A stretch of 64,000 nucleotides of DNA, from contig NZ_MBTA01000001.1 of NCBI RefSeq assembly GCF_003609575.1, positions 372,001 to 436,000 on the forward strand. Direction: 5' to 3'. Made by a program: the position numbers and the translations under genes. The stretch's first letter is position 1; every line of letters begins with the position of its first letter. This DNA is from Pelobium manganitolerans (GTDB taxonomy: Bacteria > Bacteroidota > Bacteroidia > Sphingobacteriales > Sphingobacteriaceae). The notes under the pieces were generated by a model. The model did no database searches and had not been told where the DNA came from. It worked only from the letters and a program-made list of their open reading frames with translations. This document shows, piece by piece, positions 18,596 through 27,454 of the stretch.

Positions 18596-19735
18596 CTATT
18601 CAAAATAATTCATGGTTTGATAACCACCATCTTTTAAGTACTGATCTTTTTTGGTTTGGTGAAGGTCCGATAGGATCATATCTTTTACCAAAGCAGGCAG
18701 ATCGTAGTTTAACTTCCAGCCCAATTTTTCTTTGGACTTGGTTGGGTCGCCCAGTAGTAAATCAACTTCTGTTGGCCTAAAGTATTTAGGATCTACTTTT
18801 ACCACGGTTTGGCCAAGCTTCAACGCCTCTACGTTTAAGCCTAGCTCTTGCGCTTTTTCGCGGTCTACATCTATAATTACACCTTTTTCATTGTCATCTT
18901 TTCCAGAGAACTCTACCGTAATTCCCAGTTCTTCAAAGGCCATACGAACAAACTCGCGTACGGTAGTGGTAACTCCGGTGGCAATTACAAAATCTTCCGG
19001 TTTTTCTTGTTGCAAAATTAGCCACATTGCTTCCACATAGTCTTTAGCATGGCCCCAGTCGCGTTGTGAAGAAAGGTTTCCTAAGTACAGGCAGCTTTGT
19101 AGGCCCATAGCAATTTTGGCGGCCGCGCGGGTAATTTTACGCGTCACAAAAGTTTCCCCTCTTATTGGGCTCTCGTGGTTAAATAAAATACCGTTGCAAG
19201 CAAACATATCATAAGCCTCACGGTAATTTACAGTAATCCAGTAAGCATACATTTTTGCTACGGCATAAGGCGAGCGCGGGTAAAAAGGCGTAGTTTCTGA
19301 TTGCGGAACAGCCTGCACCAAACCATAAAGTTCGGAGGTAGAAGCTTGGTAAATGCGCGATTTTTGGGTTAAGCCCAATAAACGCACCGCCTCTAAAATA
19401 CGCAAAGTACCAATACCGTCTGCATTGGCCGTATATTCTGGTGTATCAAAACTCACCTTAACGTGGCTCATGGCGGCCAGGTTGTAAATTTCATCAGGCT
19501 GAATTTCTTGTATTAAGCGGATGAGGTTGGTAGAGTCGGTTAAGTCTCCGTAATGCAATTTCAGCTTAACGCCTTGCTCATGCGGATCTTGATAAAGATG
19601 ATCGATACGGTCTGTGTTAAACAAGGACGTACGGCGTTTTAAGCCGTGTACCTCGTAACCTTTTTTCAGAAGAAATTCTGCAAGATAGGCGCCGTCTTGC
19701 CCGGTAATACCTGTAATTAATGCAACTTTAGCCAT
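18596..19735 (-). CDS. gmd: GDP-mannose 4,6-dehydratase
   Basis: A 379-residue short-chain dehydrogenase/reductase of full Gmd length. It converts GDP-mannose to GDP-4-keto-6-deoxymannose, the first step to GDP-fucose, GDP-rhamnose or GDP-perosamine. The NADP-binding [18 protein letters not shown] lies at residues 7-24, [12 protein letters not shown] soon after, and the catalytic YxxxK is in [12 protein letters not shown] near residue 157. No GDP-fucose synthase is in the window, so the final sugar is open. The next gene upstream is rfbA (60-bp gap, same strand), suggesting a surface-polysaccharide sugar-nucleotide group. Confidence 0.97.
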   Translation of the reverse strand: MAKVALITGITGQDGAYLAEFLLKKGYEVHGLKRRTSLFNTDRIDHLYQDPHEQGVKLKLHYGDLTDSTNLIRLIQEIQPDEIYNLAAMSHVKVSFDTPEYTANADGIGTLRILEAVRLLGLTQKSRIYQASTSELYGLVQAVPQSETTPFYPRSPYAVAKMYAYWITVNYREAYDMFACNGILFNHESPIRGETFVTRKITRAAAKIAMGLQSCLYLGNLSSQRDWGHAKDYVEAMWLILQQEKPEDFVIATGVTTTVREFVRMAFEELGITVEFSGKDDNEKGVIIDVDREKAQELGLNVEALKLGQTVVKVDPKYFRPTEVDLLLGDPTKSKEKLGWKLNYDLPALVKDMILSDLHQTKKDQYLKDGGYQTMNYFE

Positions 19736-19795
19736 GTGTTTTTTTTAATTTTTAATTTGGGAAGTTGGGAACGATGGAATAGAGACGATACCCTC

Positions 19796-20668
19796 TTACA
19801 AAATCCTCCCGTCCGCAATATCGATCAAATATTTGCCATAACCGCTTTTTACCAAAGGCTCGCCTAGTTTACGCAGTTGTGCGGCATCAATAAAGCCCAT
19901 ACGGTAAGCAATTTCTTCTATACAGCCTATTTTTAAGCCTTGGCGCTCCTCTATCACCTGTACAAAAGTGCCGGCTTGCATTAAGGAGTCAAAGGTGCCG
20001 GTATCCAACCAAGCGGTTCCCCTGCTTAGCAAACCTACTTTTAACAATCCTTTATTTAAATAATGTTTGTTTACATCGGTAATTTCCAGCTCGCCACGTG
20101 GCGACGGTTTGATGTTTTTAGCCACTTCAACTACGCTGTTATCGTAAAAATACAATCCCGGAACGGCATAGTTTGATTTAGGTTGCGCAGGTTTTTCTTC
20201 AATTGAAATTGCCTTTTTGTCTGCATCAAATTCTACTACGCCATAACGCTCAGGGTCATGTACGGGGTAGGCAAATACTACACCGCCCTGTGGCCGGTTG
20301 TTGGCTTGCATGAGCTTGGCCATGCCGTCGCCGTAAAAAATATTATCGCCTAAAACTAAAGCTACCGCATCATTACCAATAAATTCTTCACCAATAATGA
20401 AAGCTTGGGCTAAACCGTCTGGAGAAGGTTGCACAGCATAAGAGAATTTACAGCCCATATTTTCACCATCGCCCAGTAGCTTCTGGAAACCTGGCAAATC
20501 CTGTGGGGTAGAGATGATCAGCACTTCGTTAATGCCGGCCAGCATCAGCGTGGATAGCGGATAGTAAATCATCGGTTTATCGTAAACCGGCATCATCTGC
20601 TTACTTACGGCCAGCGTTAATGGATGCAATCTGGAGCCTGTTCCGCCCGCTAAAATTATTCCTTTCAA
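19796..20668 (-). CDS. rfbA: Glucose-1-phosphate thymidylyltransferase
   Basis: A 290-residue nucleotidyltransferase of normal RmlA/RfbA length that makes dTDP-glucose from glucose-1-phosphate and dTTP. The signature [20 protein letters not shown] and the [15 protein letters not shown] block bind nucleotide and sugar phosphate; [10 protein letters not shown] carries the metal-binding Asp. dTDP-glucose feeds rhamnose or 3-amino-deoxyhexose synthesis. rmlB/C/D are not in the window. It lies upstream of gmd on the same strand. Confidence 0.96.
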   Translation of the reverse strand: MKGIILAGGTGSRLHPLTLAVSKQMMPVYDKPMIYYPLSTLMLAGINEVLIISTPQDLPGFQKLLGDGENMGCKFSYAVQPSPDGLAQAFIIGEEFIGNDAVALVLGDNIFYGDGMAKLMQANNRPQGGVVFAYPVHDPERYGVVEFDADKKAISIEEKPAQPKSNYAVPGLYFYDNSVVEVAKNIKPSPRGELEITDVNKHYLNKGLLKVGLLSRGTAWLDTGTFDSLMQAGTFVQVIEERQGLKIGCIEEIAYRMGFIDAAQLRKLGEPLVKSGYGKYLIDIADGRIL

Positions 20669-20885
20669 ACTTGTAGGGGTTTATTAAAATGTTGTTCTTA
20701 TAAGTTGCACAAAACTAAAAAATTAAGTCTTATTTAAAACACTTAGAGCCTGTTTAAATTTATATTGTAAAACTGTTTATCGCTTATTTTTGAGCGAAAC
20801 GAGGCGTGTTTTTGCAGAGATAGCGGGGCTTCTACCTCAAAAAAACACAACAAAGTTGTAGCCGAAAAGAAGCATAAACAAATTA

Positions 20886-21476
20886 TTAGATAAATTTTAA
20901 ACGGGCTCTTACATTTTCTTCCAGCTCATCGTACCAATCTTGCCCGTATTTACGGATAAGTGGCTCCTTTAAAAACTGATACACGCGCACTTGGTGCTGG
21001 TTGCCAAAGCTACAGGCCGGCGCACAAATGCTCCAACGGTCGTAGTGCAGCATGTCAAACTCAGGGTATTGCGTTAAGCGGATGGGATATAAGTGGCAAG
21101 AGATAGGTTTTTTCCAATCTATTACACCTTCTTCATAAGCTTTTTCAATGGCGCATTTAGTAATGCCGTTTTCCCAAGTTACATACGCACATTCCTTATT
21201 TACATCCACACAAGTGGTGGTATAATCGCCGTCAAAATCTTTCACATAAGTGCCTTGCTGTTCAATGGCCTCAATGCCTTTTGGGGTCATGTAAGGTTTT
21301 ACTTTTGGATAAATATCTTCTAAAATAGCCAGTTCATCCTCATTCAATGGCGCACCCGAATCGCCCTCGATACAACAAGCACCTTTGCATTTTTCGAGAT
21401 TACAGATGAAATTTTCTTTAATTAGCTCTTCGGAGACTAAATGCCCCCCGATTTCTAACATTACTTTCTCACGCAT
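20886..21476 (-). CDS. DUF3109 cysteine-rich protein
   Basis: A 196-residue cytoplasmic protein of the DUF3109 family. Cysteines cluster as CNLEKCKGACC near residues 25-35, then in TTCVDVNKEC, TKCAIEK, SCHLYP and SICAPACSFG, a spacing that suggests a zinc or iron-sulfur site like that of the YkgJ group. Function is unknown. It is flanked by sugar-nucleotide genes on the same strand but with gaps of over 200 bp on both sides, so it is probably not part of that pathway. Start at the ATG ending 21476; a second Met six codons in is possible. Confidence 0.85.
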   Translation of the reverse strand: MREKVMLEIGGHLVSEELIKENFICNLEKCKGACCIEGDSGAPLNEDELAILEDIYPKVKPYMTPKGIEAIEQQGTYVKDFDGDYTTTCVDVNKECAYVTWENGITKCAIEKAYEEGVIDWKKPISCHLYPIRLTQYPEFDMLHYDRWSICAPACSFGNQHQVRVYQFLKEPLIRKYGQDWYDELEENVRARLKFI

Positions 21477-21692
21477 TTTTACGTCTTTTGTTGTTAAGTC
21501 AGCTGTCCGCCGTCAGAGTTTAGCGGCAGAATACAGGACTTGTTGCTAACCTGTTGTTATTGTCCACAACGACATCAATCCATTATAATCTGCTCGGTTT
21601 TATTTTCAATAACCCAATTTTCTCCAGTTACTTTTGTCTTAGTCGCCGGTTGCCAATATGACCGCAGATTCGGACAACGGGCTGCCAGCCTT

Positions 21693-22190
21693 TTAAACCA
21701 CGTTCCCTTCTTCGTCCACTTGTCCTTGCTTTGTTGCAGGATTTCCGTACCACAGCTCAAAATCGCCGACGTTTTTAGTGAGCACTGACCCGGCGCCTAC
21801 TAAAGCGTAATTGCCAATGGTAGTTCCGCAAACAATAGTGGCATTTGCACCTATACTGACACCCTTTTTCAGCAAAGTTTGTTGATAGTTCCCCTTGCGG
21901 TTGATGAATGCGCGGGGTGTTAAAACATTGGTAAAAACTACCGATGGGCCTATAAACACATCCTGTTCTACCACCACGCCTTCGTAAACCGAAACATTAT
22001 TCTGGATTTTAACGCCATCGCCAATGTTAACGTTTTTGCCGATGAAAACGTTTTGCCCAATGTTGCAATTTTTGCCGATACGCGCACCGGCAGAGATATG
22101 ACAGAAATGCCAGATTGCCGTGCCTTCGCCTATTTCAACGTTTTCATCAATAACAGATGAGCTATGAACGAAGTACTTGGGCTGTTGCAT
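21693..22190 (-). CDS. Left-handed beta-helix N-acetyltransferase (WbpD/WlbB-like)
   Basis: A 165-residue hexapeptide-repeat acyltransferase. The repeats run through most of the protein (IDENVEIGEGTAIWHFCHIS, RIGKNCNIGQNVFIGKNVNI, GVKIQNNVSVYEGVVVEQDV). The IWHFCH and FTNVLTPRA segments are those of WbpD/WlbB and related 3-amino-sugar acetyltransferases that use acetyl-CoA on a nucleotide-linked 3-amino sugar. An upstream in-frame start would add 30 residues lying inside the previous gene; the ATG ending at 22190 overlaps the aminotransferase stop by one base (TGATG) and is clearly correct. Whether the carrier is UDP or dTDP is not decided. Confidence 0.88.
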   Translation of the reverse strand: MQQPKYFVHSSSVIDENVEIGEGTAIWHFCHISAGARIGKNCNIGQNVFIGKNVNIGDGVKIQNNVSVYEGVVVEQDVFIGPSVVFTNVLTPRAFINRKGNYQQTLLKKGVSIGANATIVCGTTIGNYALVGAGSVLTKNVGDFELWYGNPATKQGQVDEEGNVV

Positions 22191-23302
22191 CAAAAAAAGT
22201 TTTTTATTTGCGTGCAAATATAGCGGATATCTTGCAGGCTTAGCAATGGGTGCACAGGCAGGGAAAGCACTTCTGCGCAAAGCGTCTCGGAAATCGGGAA
22301 ATTACCCGTAAAAGCCTGATAAGCTTTTTGTGTGGCGATAGTTTGCGGATAATAAACCATGCTGGATATCCCTTTTTCTTGCAAATGGGTTTTTAGAGCA
22401 TCGCGATGCCCGTTTTTCACTTTAATGGTAAACTGATGCCAAGTATGTTGCGCGTTTGGATGTACAGCGGGCAAAACCAATCCGGGCGTTTTTTGCAACA
22501 GATTAAGATATTGCTGGGCAATATATTCTTTGGCTTGCAGATAGGCTTGCAGTTTAGGCAACTTCACCTGCAATACGGCCGCTTGTAAACTATCTAACCT
22601 GGAGTTAACGCCCAACAAATCGTGCTGATATTTTTTTGGCTGACCGTGGTTAGCGATCATTCGCGCTTTGTTAGCCAGCCCATCATTGTTGGTGAACAGC
22701 GCGCCGCCATCGCCAAAACAGGCCAAGTTTTTTGTGGGGAAAAAAGAGGTACAGCCGAAACTGCCCAAACTGCCTAAAAAGCGGCTTTCGCCTTTGAACA
22801 GATATTTAGCGCCTAAAGCTTGCGCACAATCTTCTACAACTTTTAACCCGTGTTCCTCGGCTAAGGCAAAAAGTTCATCTAAATATCCGGCTTGGCCGTA
22901 TAAATGCACCGGAACAATGGCTTTGGTGCTTTTATTAATGGCTTGCGCAACTTTAGCAACATCAAGCTGGAAATATTGCGGTTCTACATCTACAAAAACC
23001 GGCTTTGCGCCTAAAAGGCAAATCACTTCGGCTACAGCCACATAAGAAAAGGCGGGCACAATTACCTCGTCGCCAGCTTTAATATCCAGGGCCATCAAAG
23101 CAATTTGCAGGGCATCGGTGCCGTTGCCACAAGAAATTACATGCTTAACATTCAAGAAATTGGCTAACTCTTGTTCAAACAGTCTAACGGGTTCGCCTTG
23201 TATATAAACGCCACTTTTTAACACTGCGCTAAGTGCAGGTAAAATATCCTTTTCTAATGCCAAATACTCGTCTGGCAAATTCATCATCTCCAACTTCATC
23301 AA
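22190..23302 (-). CDS. DegT/DnrJ/EryC1/StrS-family sugar aminotransferase (WbpE/FdtB-like)
   Basis: A 370-residue PLP enzyme of normal family length that aminates a nucleotide-linked keto-sugar. The PLP lysine is K191 in FFPTKNLACFGDGG; D158 in VVEDCAQALGA contacts the pyridine nitrogen; CGNGTDALQIAL near residue 58 binds the phosphate. The downstream acetyltransferase overlaps by one base, so the two act in sequence: amination, then N-acetylation at C3. This pair is the core of UDP-ManNAc3NAcA or dTDP-Fuc3NAc/Qui3NAc synthesis. The dehydrogenase or ketoisomerase that supplies the keto-sugar is not in the window. The start could be any of three early Met codons. Confidence 0.92.
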   Translation of the reverse strand: MMKLEMMNLPDEYLALEKDILPALSAVLKSGVYIQGEPVRLFEQELANFLNVKHVISCGNGTDALQIALMALDIKAGDEVIVPAFSYVAVAEVICLLGAKPVFVDVEPQYFQLDVAKVAQAINKSTKAIVPVHLYGQAGYLDELFALAEEHGLKVVEDCAQALGAKYLFKGESRFLGSLGSFGCTSFFPTKNLACFGDGGALFTNNDGLANKARMIANHGQPKKYQHDLLGVNSRLDSLQAAVLQVKLPKLQAYLQAKEYIAQQYLNLLQKTPGLVLPAVHPNAQHTWHQFTIKVKNGHRDALKTHLQEKGISSMVYYPQTIATQKAYQAFTGNFPISETLCAEVLSLPVHPLLSLQDIRYICTQIKNFF

Positions 23303-23354
23303 TAAAATAAATTAAAAAATGTTGTTTTTAAAGGAGATGGATGGTATTAGCTTG

Positions 23355-23741
23355 TTAGTTTAGTTTATAAGGTGCAATTAAAGAAAATTCGGGGATGGAT
23401 ACATCAAAAATTTCATCATCCACCAATCTTTTCATCTGGTAAGCGCCCTGCATGGTGCCCATATCTGTCCTCAGGTTGCAACCCGATACATATTCATGAA
23501 ATTCGCCCGGCTCAATAACTGGTTGTAAGCCCACCACGCCTTCGCCTTCTACTTCTCTTTTGGTTCCGTTAGAGTCGAAAATTTGCCAGTGCCTTCTTAA
23601 CAGCTGCACCGCGTAATTGCCCAAATTCTCGATCTGGATTTTATAGGCAAACATAAAATGTTCGTTCGCCGGATTGGAATATTCTGGCTGGTAGATGGTT
23701 TCCACCGAAACTTTTACGCCTTCAGTAATTTGAGCTACCAT
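23355..23741 (-). CDS. apaG: ApaG-family protein
   Basis: A 128-residue ApaG protein, a single fibronectin-III-like beta-sandwich. Typical segments are FMFAYKIQIENLGNYAVQLL, RRHWQIFDSNG, EVEGEGVVGLQPVIEPGE and YVSGCNLRTDMGTMQGAY. ApaG is linked genetically to Co/Mg efflux and dinucleotide polyphosphates, but its activity is not settled. The ATG ending at 23741 gives the usual N-terminus; the longer reading to 23786 would run to within 4 bp of the dusB stop and adds 15 non-conserved residues. It lies downstream of dusB on the same strand. Confidence 0.95.
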   Translation of the reverse strand: MVAQITEGVKVSVETIYQPEYSNPANEHFMFAYKIQIENLGNYAVQLLRRHWQIFDSNGTKREVEGEGVVGLQPVIEPGEFHEYVSGCNLRTDMGTMQGAYQMKRLVDDEIFDVSIPEFSLIAPYKLN

Positions 23742-23789
23742 GTTTTTAATGTTTTGGTTAATAAGGGACGATGACTTAAAGCGCAAATA

Positions 23790-24782
23790 TTAAACCAATA
23801 CCCCGCTAAACTGATATTCTATTTCTTGCAACACTTCTTCAATGGCGTTCATGTGCTCTAAAGAAACCAATTTAGTCCGATATTCTTTAAAGTTAGGAAT
23901 TCCTTTAAAATAATTGGCATAATGGCGGCGCATTTCAAAAATACCGGTTTTTGGGCCTTTCCACTCTACCGATTTTTGCAGGTGTATTTTGCAGGTTTCT
24001 ACTCTTTCTTTCAGCGTTGGCGGATCCAACTGCTCGCCGGTTTTAAAAAAGTGTTTAATCTCTCTAAAAATCCAAGGATAGCCGATAGATGCCCGGCCAA
24101 CCATAATACCGTCTACCTCGTACTCTAAACGCCAGTCGGCGGCTTTTTGTGGCGAATCCACATCGCCATTGCCAAAAATTGGGATGTTGATGCGCGGATT
24201 ACGTTTGATTTCGCGGATTAAAGCCCAATCTGCCTTGCCTTTGTACATTTGTGCGCGGGTACGGCCGTGTATGGTTAAGGCCTGTATGCCTACATCTTGC
24301 AAACGCTCGGCAACTTCGTACACGTTTTTGGTGTTATCATCCCAGCCTAAGCGGGTTTTCACCGTTACCGGCAAGTTGGTGGCTTTAACCACGGCCGCCG
24401 TCATCTGCACCATTTTATCAATGTCTTGCAGTAAGCTGGCACCGGCACCTCGGCACGCCACATTTTTAACGGGGCAACCGTAATTAATGTCAATTAAATC
24501 GGGTTTGGCTGCGGCCGATATTTCCGTAGCCTGGCGCATATGCTCCACATCAGAACCAAAAATCTGAATACCGATAGGTCTTTCGTATTCAAAAACATCC
24601 AGCTTTTGCCTGCTTTTAGCAGCGTCTCTAATCAATCCCTCAGATGATATAAACTCGGTGTACATCATATCAACCCCGTTTTGTTTGCACACATAACGGA
24701 AAGGCGGATCGCTTACGTCCTCCATCGGCGCAAGCAACAAAGGGAATTCGCCCAGGTCGATATTTCCTATTTTAACAGACAT
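23790..24782 (-). CDS. dusB: tRNA-dihydrouridine synthase
   Basis: A 330-residue FMN enzyme of full DusB length that reduces specific uridines in tRNA D-loops. The flavin-binding LLLAPMEDVSDPPFR is at residues 15-29, the catalytic cysteine C103 lies in INYGCPVKNVACRGAGASLL, and the LPVTVKTRLGWDD and LTIHGRTRAQMYKGKADW blocks are typical of the family. The C-terminal helical domain recognises tRNA. apaG follows after 48 bp. On the minus strand TAAATTTG (24809-24816) is a candidate -7 box 27 bp upstream of the start. Confidence 0.96.
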   Translation of the reverse strand: MSVKIGNIDLGEFPLLLAPMEDVSDPPFRYVCKQNGVDMMYTEFISSEGLIRDAAKSRQKLDVFEYERPIGIQIFGSDVEHMRQATEISAAAKPDLIDINYGCPVKNVACRGAGASLLQDIDKMVQMTAAVVKATNLPVTVKTRLGWDDNTKNVYEVAERLQDVGIQALTIHGRTRAQMYKGKADWALIREIKRNPRINIPIFGNGDVDSPQKAADWRLEYEVDGIMVGRASIGYPWIFREIKHFFKTGEQLDPPTLKERVETCKIHLQKSVEWKGPKTGIFEMRRHYANYFKGIPNFKEYRTKLVSLEHMNAIEEVLQEIEYQFSGVLV

Positions 24783-24808
24783 TCAAAATCTAATCAGTAA
24801 TTTAAGCG

Positions 24809-24816
24809 CAAATTTA
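24809..24816 (-). promoter_or_regulatory. Candidate -7 box of dusB
   Basis: TAAATTTG on the minus strand matches TAnnTTTG exactly, 27 bp before the dusB ATG. No TTTG is present at the ideal -33 distance, so the call is weak. It also lies just upstream of the divergent CPBP gene. Confidence 0.35.
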
Positions 24817-24831
24817 CCAAAAAGTATTATT

Positions 24832-25755
24832 ATGCCCGCCATGCAAAAGTCAAGCGCTTACCACCCTGTAATGCAACTGCTATTTTTGGTGCTCTGCTGT
24901 ATAGTGGGCGCGGTTATTTTTAGCATTATTTGGCTGTTGTGCTATTTTGCCATGGGACAGTCGGTAGATTTTGCCAGCCTCGCCAATGCTAATACCATGG
25001 ACATCGGTTTTTTGCGGGCACTGCAAATAAGCAGTTCTTTGGGGATGTTTGTGGCGGCGCCCATCGCCTTTGCTTATATCAATGAGGTTAAGCCTGCCCA
25101 ATACCTTTACCTAAATAAAGTTGCGCCGGCAACTTTGTTTGTGTTGGTTTTTGTATTGATGCTGTGCGCCACGCCTTTGCTAGAATGGTTGGCCTTAGTC
25201 AACCAAAAAATGCAATTGCCACATGCTTTAAAAGATTTAGAAATTTGGATGCGCGCCAAAGAAACAGAAGCCGCCATGCTTACCAAAAAGCTGTTGGTGA
25301 TGCACAACTACAGCGATTTAGCGATTAACCTGCTGATGATTGCCATAATACCTGCCGTAGGTGAAGAGCTGTTTTTTAGAGGCGGACTGCAAAATATTTT
25401 TGGCCAGTGGTTTAAAAACCCGCACATAGCCATTTGGTTAACGGCAATTGTGTTTAGCGCCATACATGTGCAATTCTTTGGGTTTTTTCCGCGGATGTTT
25501 TTGGGCGCACTGTTTGGCTATCTGTTGGTGTATAGCGGCAGTATTTACTTGCCTATGCTGGGGCATTTTATCAATAACGGCAGTGCGGTAATTATGGCTT
25601 TTGTGATACAGCGCCAAGGCGGTAAATTAGATAACCTGGAAGAGATTAACGCTTTTAACAGCTACGCCTACTTAATTAGTGCAATATTAACCTTAGTTTT
25701 GCTTTTTTACTTTATAAAATCCGCTAAGCAGCTTGATGAACAGCAATTGGGTTAA
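24832..25755 (+). CDS. CPBP-family intramembrane metalloprotease
   Basis: A 307-residue polytopic membrane protein with the CPBP/Abi domain. The catalytic motif GEELFFRGG has the glutamates E178/E179 and R183; FSAIHVQFFGFFPRMFLG supplies the conserved HxxxF and LGHFINN the second histidine region. About seven to eight hydrophobic segments are visible. Members cleave prenylated or other membrane proteins or act in bacteriocin immunity; the target here is unknown. The next gene (DUF2007) starts inside its 3' end, and cdsA and psd follow, so it heads a phospholipid-synthesis operon. The second Met (24841) is an alternative start. Confidence 0.9.
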   Translation: MPAMQKSSAYHPVMQLLFLVLCCIVGAVIFSIIWLLCYFAMGQSVDFASLANANTMDIGFLRALQISSSLGMFVAAPIAFAYINEVKPAQYLYLNKVAPATLFVLVFVLMLCATPLLEWLALVNQKMQLPHALKDLEIWMRAKETEAAMLTKKLLVMHNYSDLAINLLMIAIIPAVGEELFFRGGLQNIFGQWFKNPHIAIWLTAIVFSAIHVQFFGFFPRMFLGALFGYLLVYSGSIYLPMLGHFINNGSAVIMAFVIQRQGGKLDNLEEINAFNSYAYLISAILTLVLLFYFIKSAKQLDEQQLG

Positions 25756-25939
25756 AATTTATACTTCGCACGACTTTTACAAGGCCGAAATAGTAAAGCA
25801 GGTTTTGATAGACCACGAAGTGGATGCTGTGCTAATGAACAAGCAAGACAGCGCCTATAAATTTGGTGAAGTGCAGGTGCACGTTCCAGAAAGTGCTTTC
25901 CAGCACGCTTTAGAAATTATTTTAGAAAACGATTTATAG
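25736..25939 (+). CDS. DUF2007 family putative signal-transducing protein
   Basis: A 67-residue protein matching DUF2007: WVKIYTSHDFYKAEIVKQVL, then EVQVHVPESAFQHALEII. The family has a small ferredoxin-like fold of unknown function. The ATG at 25736 lies 20 bases inside the CPBP protease gene, and cdsA begins one base after its stop, so translation of all three is probably coupled. Confidence 0.86.
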   Translation: MNSNWVKIYTSHDFYKAEIVKQVLIDHEVDAVLMNKQDSAYKFGEVQVHVPESAFQHALEIILENDL

Positions 25940-25940
25940 C

Positions 25941-26744
25941 ATGAAAACCAGAGCCATAACCGGATTTATATTTGTGTTAGTGATGCTGGCATCTCTGTTA
26001 AGCGGGGCATACATTTTTGTTGTTTTTTACGGATTACTGAGCCTTTTGTGCTTAACCGAGTTCTTTAGCTTGGTAAAAAGTAGCGGCATAAACCCCGATA
26101 AGCGTTTAGGTTTATTGTTGGGCTTTATTTTGTTGTGTTCTTTTGTAACCCGTTTATTTGTTGATTACGACAGCAAGTGGCTATTGCTGAACATCCTGTT
26201 ATTTTTGGCAATTTTCATCCGCGAGCTGTATAAGAAGTCGAAACTTCCTTTTAGCAATATTGCCTACACCTTTTTTGGCTTGCTGTACACGGTTATTCCT
26301 TTTGTGTGTTTTATTAGCGTTGCATTTATTTCTGGGGCCTATAATTTTCATATGGCTTTGGGTTTTTTTCTGATGCTTTGGACAAATGATACCGGCGCTT
26401 ACTTGTTTGGGGTAAAGTTTGGCAAACACCGATTGTTTGAGCGGCATTCGCCGAAAAAATCGTGGGAAGGTTTTTTCGGTGGTATTTTCACCGCGGTACT
26501 TACCGGCTACTTGCTGTCTGTTTTTTATACAGATTATGCTTATTACCACTGGATGGCCATGGCTCTTATTATTTCTTGTTTAGGCACCCTGGGCGATTTA
26601 ACCGAATCTATGTTTAAGCGCAGTATTGATATTAAAGACTCCGGAAAAATTTTGCCGGGACACGGTGGCGTTCTCGATCGCTTTGACGGCTTGTTGTTAT
26701 CCGCCCCAGCGATATTCGTTTACCTATATTTAATCACTAATTAG
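25941..26744 (+). CDS. cdsA: Phosphatidate cytidylyltransferase
   Basis: A 267-residue integral membrane enzyme that converts phosphatidic acid and CTP to CDP-diacylglycerol, the central phospholipid precursor. The family signature appears near the C-terminus: TLGDLTESMFKRSIDIKDSG, then GHGGVLDRFDGLL. HSPKKSWEGFFGGI is the second conserved block. Several transmembrane helices precede them. It starts one base after the DUF2007 stop and is followed after 23 bp by psd. Together they cover two of the three steps to phosphatidylethanolamine; phosphatidylserine synthase is not in the window. Confidence 0.96.
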   Translation: MKTRAITGFIFVLVMLASLLSGAYIFVVFYGLLSLLCLTEFFSLVKSSGINPDKRLGLLLGFILLCSFVTRLFVDYDSKWLLLNILLFLAIFIRELYKKSKLPFSNIAYTFFGLLYTVIPFVCFISVAFISGAYNFHMALGFFLMLWTNDTGAYLFGVKFGKHRLFERHSPKKSWEGFFGGIFTAVLTGYLLSVFYTDYAYYHWMAMALIISCLGTLGDLTESMFKRSIDIKDSGKILPGHGGVLDRFDGLLLSAPAIFVYLYLITN

Positions 26745-26767
26745 TAGTTTCGCATAAATTTAACAAC

Positions 26768-27454
26768 ATGACTTTTCATAAAGAAGGATATACCTCGTTA
26801 GCCATCTGCGTTTTATTTATAGCAGTTACAAACGCTTTAATTCATTATTATTTGCCCGATGTAACTTGGTTTGTATGGCTTTGGTATGCCGTTTCTTTGT
26901 TTTTGTTTATTACGATAGTACAGTTTTTCCGCAGCCCATCGCGCAAGCTTACCATAGATGAAAGGCAAGTAGTTTGCCCGGCAGATGGTAAAGTGGTGGT
27001 GATTGAAGAAACCGAGGAAGGCGAGTACTTTAAAGATAAGCGTGTGCAGCTTTCGGTATTTATGTCGCCGGTGAATGTGCATGTAAACCGTAACCCCATA
27101 AGCGGATTGGTAAAATATTTTAAATATCATCCGGGCAAATATTTGGTAGCTTGGGATCCAAAATCATCTACAGAAAATGAACGTACCACCACCGTTGTGG
27201 CACATAAAAGTGGGCTTGAGGTTTTATACCGCCAAATTGCCGGTGCTTTGGCACGCCGCATTGTTTGGTATGTAAAAGAAGGCGACCGGGTAGAGCAGGC
27301 CCAGCAGTTCGGTTTTATTAAATTTGGCTCCAGGGTTGATGTTTTTTTACCATTAGGATCGCAAATTAACGTAAACCTGAACGAGGTGGTAAAGGGTGGT
27401 GTTACAGTTTTGGCCACTTTGCCTAACGTGTCGGTAGAAAAAACTGAGGCTTAA
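26768..27454 (+). CDS. psd: Phosphatidylserine decarboxylase, short (archaeal-type) form
   Basis: A 228-residue pyruvoyl enzyme that makes phosphatidylethanolamine from phosphatidylserine. Two N-terminal hydrophobic segments (about 12-53) anchor it. VVCPADGKVV and VFMSPVNVHVNRNP are family hallmarks. Self-cleavage is expected at the Gly-Ser bond in IKFGSRVDVF, with Ser188 becoming the pyruvoyl group. This is the short form, around 220 residues, without the LGST site of the E. coli type. It follows cdsA in the same operon; its stop abuts the convergent metallopeptidase stop with no spacer. Confidence 0.95.
   Translation: MTFHKEGYTSLAICVLFIAVTNALIHYYLPDVTWFVWLWYAVSLFLFITIVQFFRSPSRKLTIDERQVVCPADGKVVVIEETEEGEYFKDKRVQLSVFMSPVNVHVNRNPISGLVKYFKYHPGKYLVAWDPKSSTENERTTTVVAHKSGLEVLYRQIAGALARRIVWYVKEGDRVEQAQQFGFIKFGSRVDVFLPLGSQINVNLNEVVKGGVTVLATLPNVSVEKTEA

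Noticed and set aside
22191-22280. 30-residue N-terminal extension of the acetyltransferase
   Set aside because: It lies inside the aminotransferase gene in another frame, and the TGATG overlap marks the true start.
23742-23786. 15-residue extension of ApaG
   Set aside because: The added residues are not conserved and the ApaG core begins right after the ATG at 23741.
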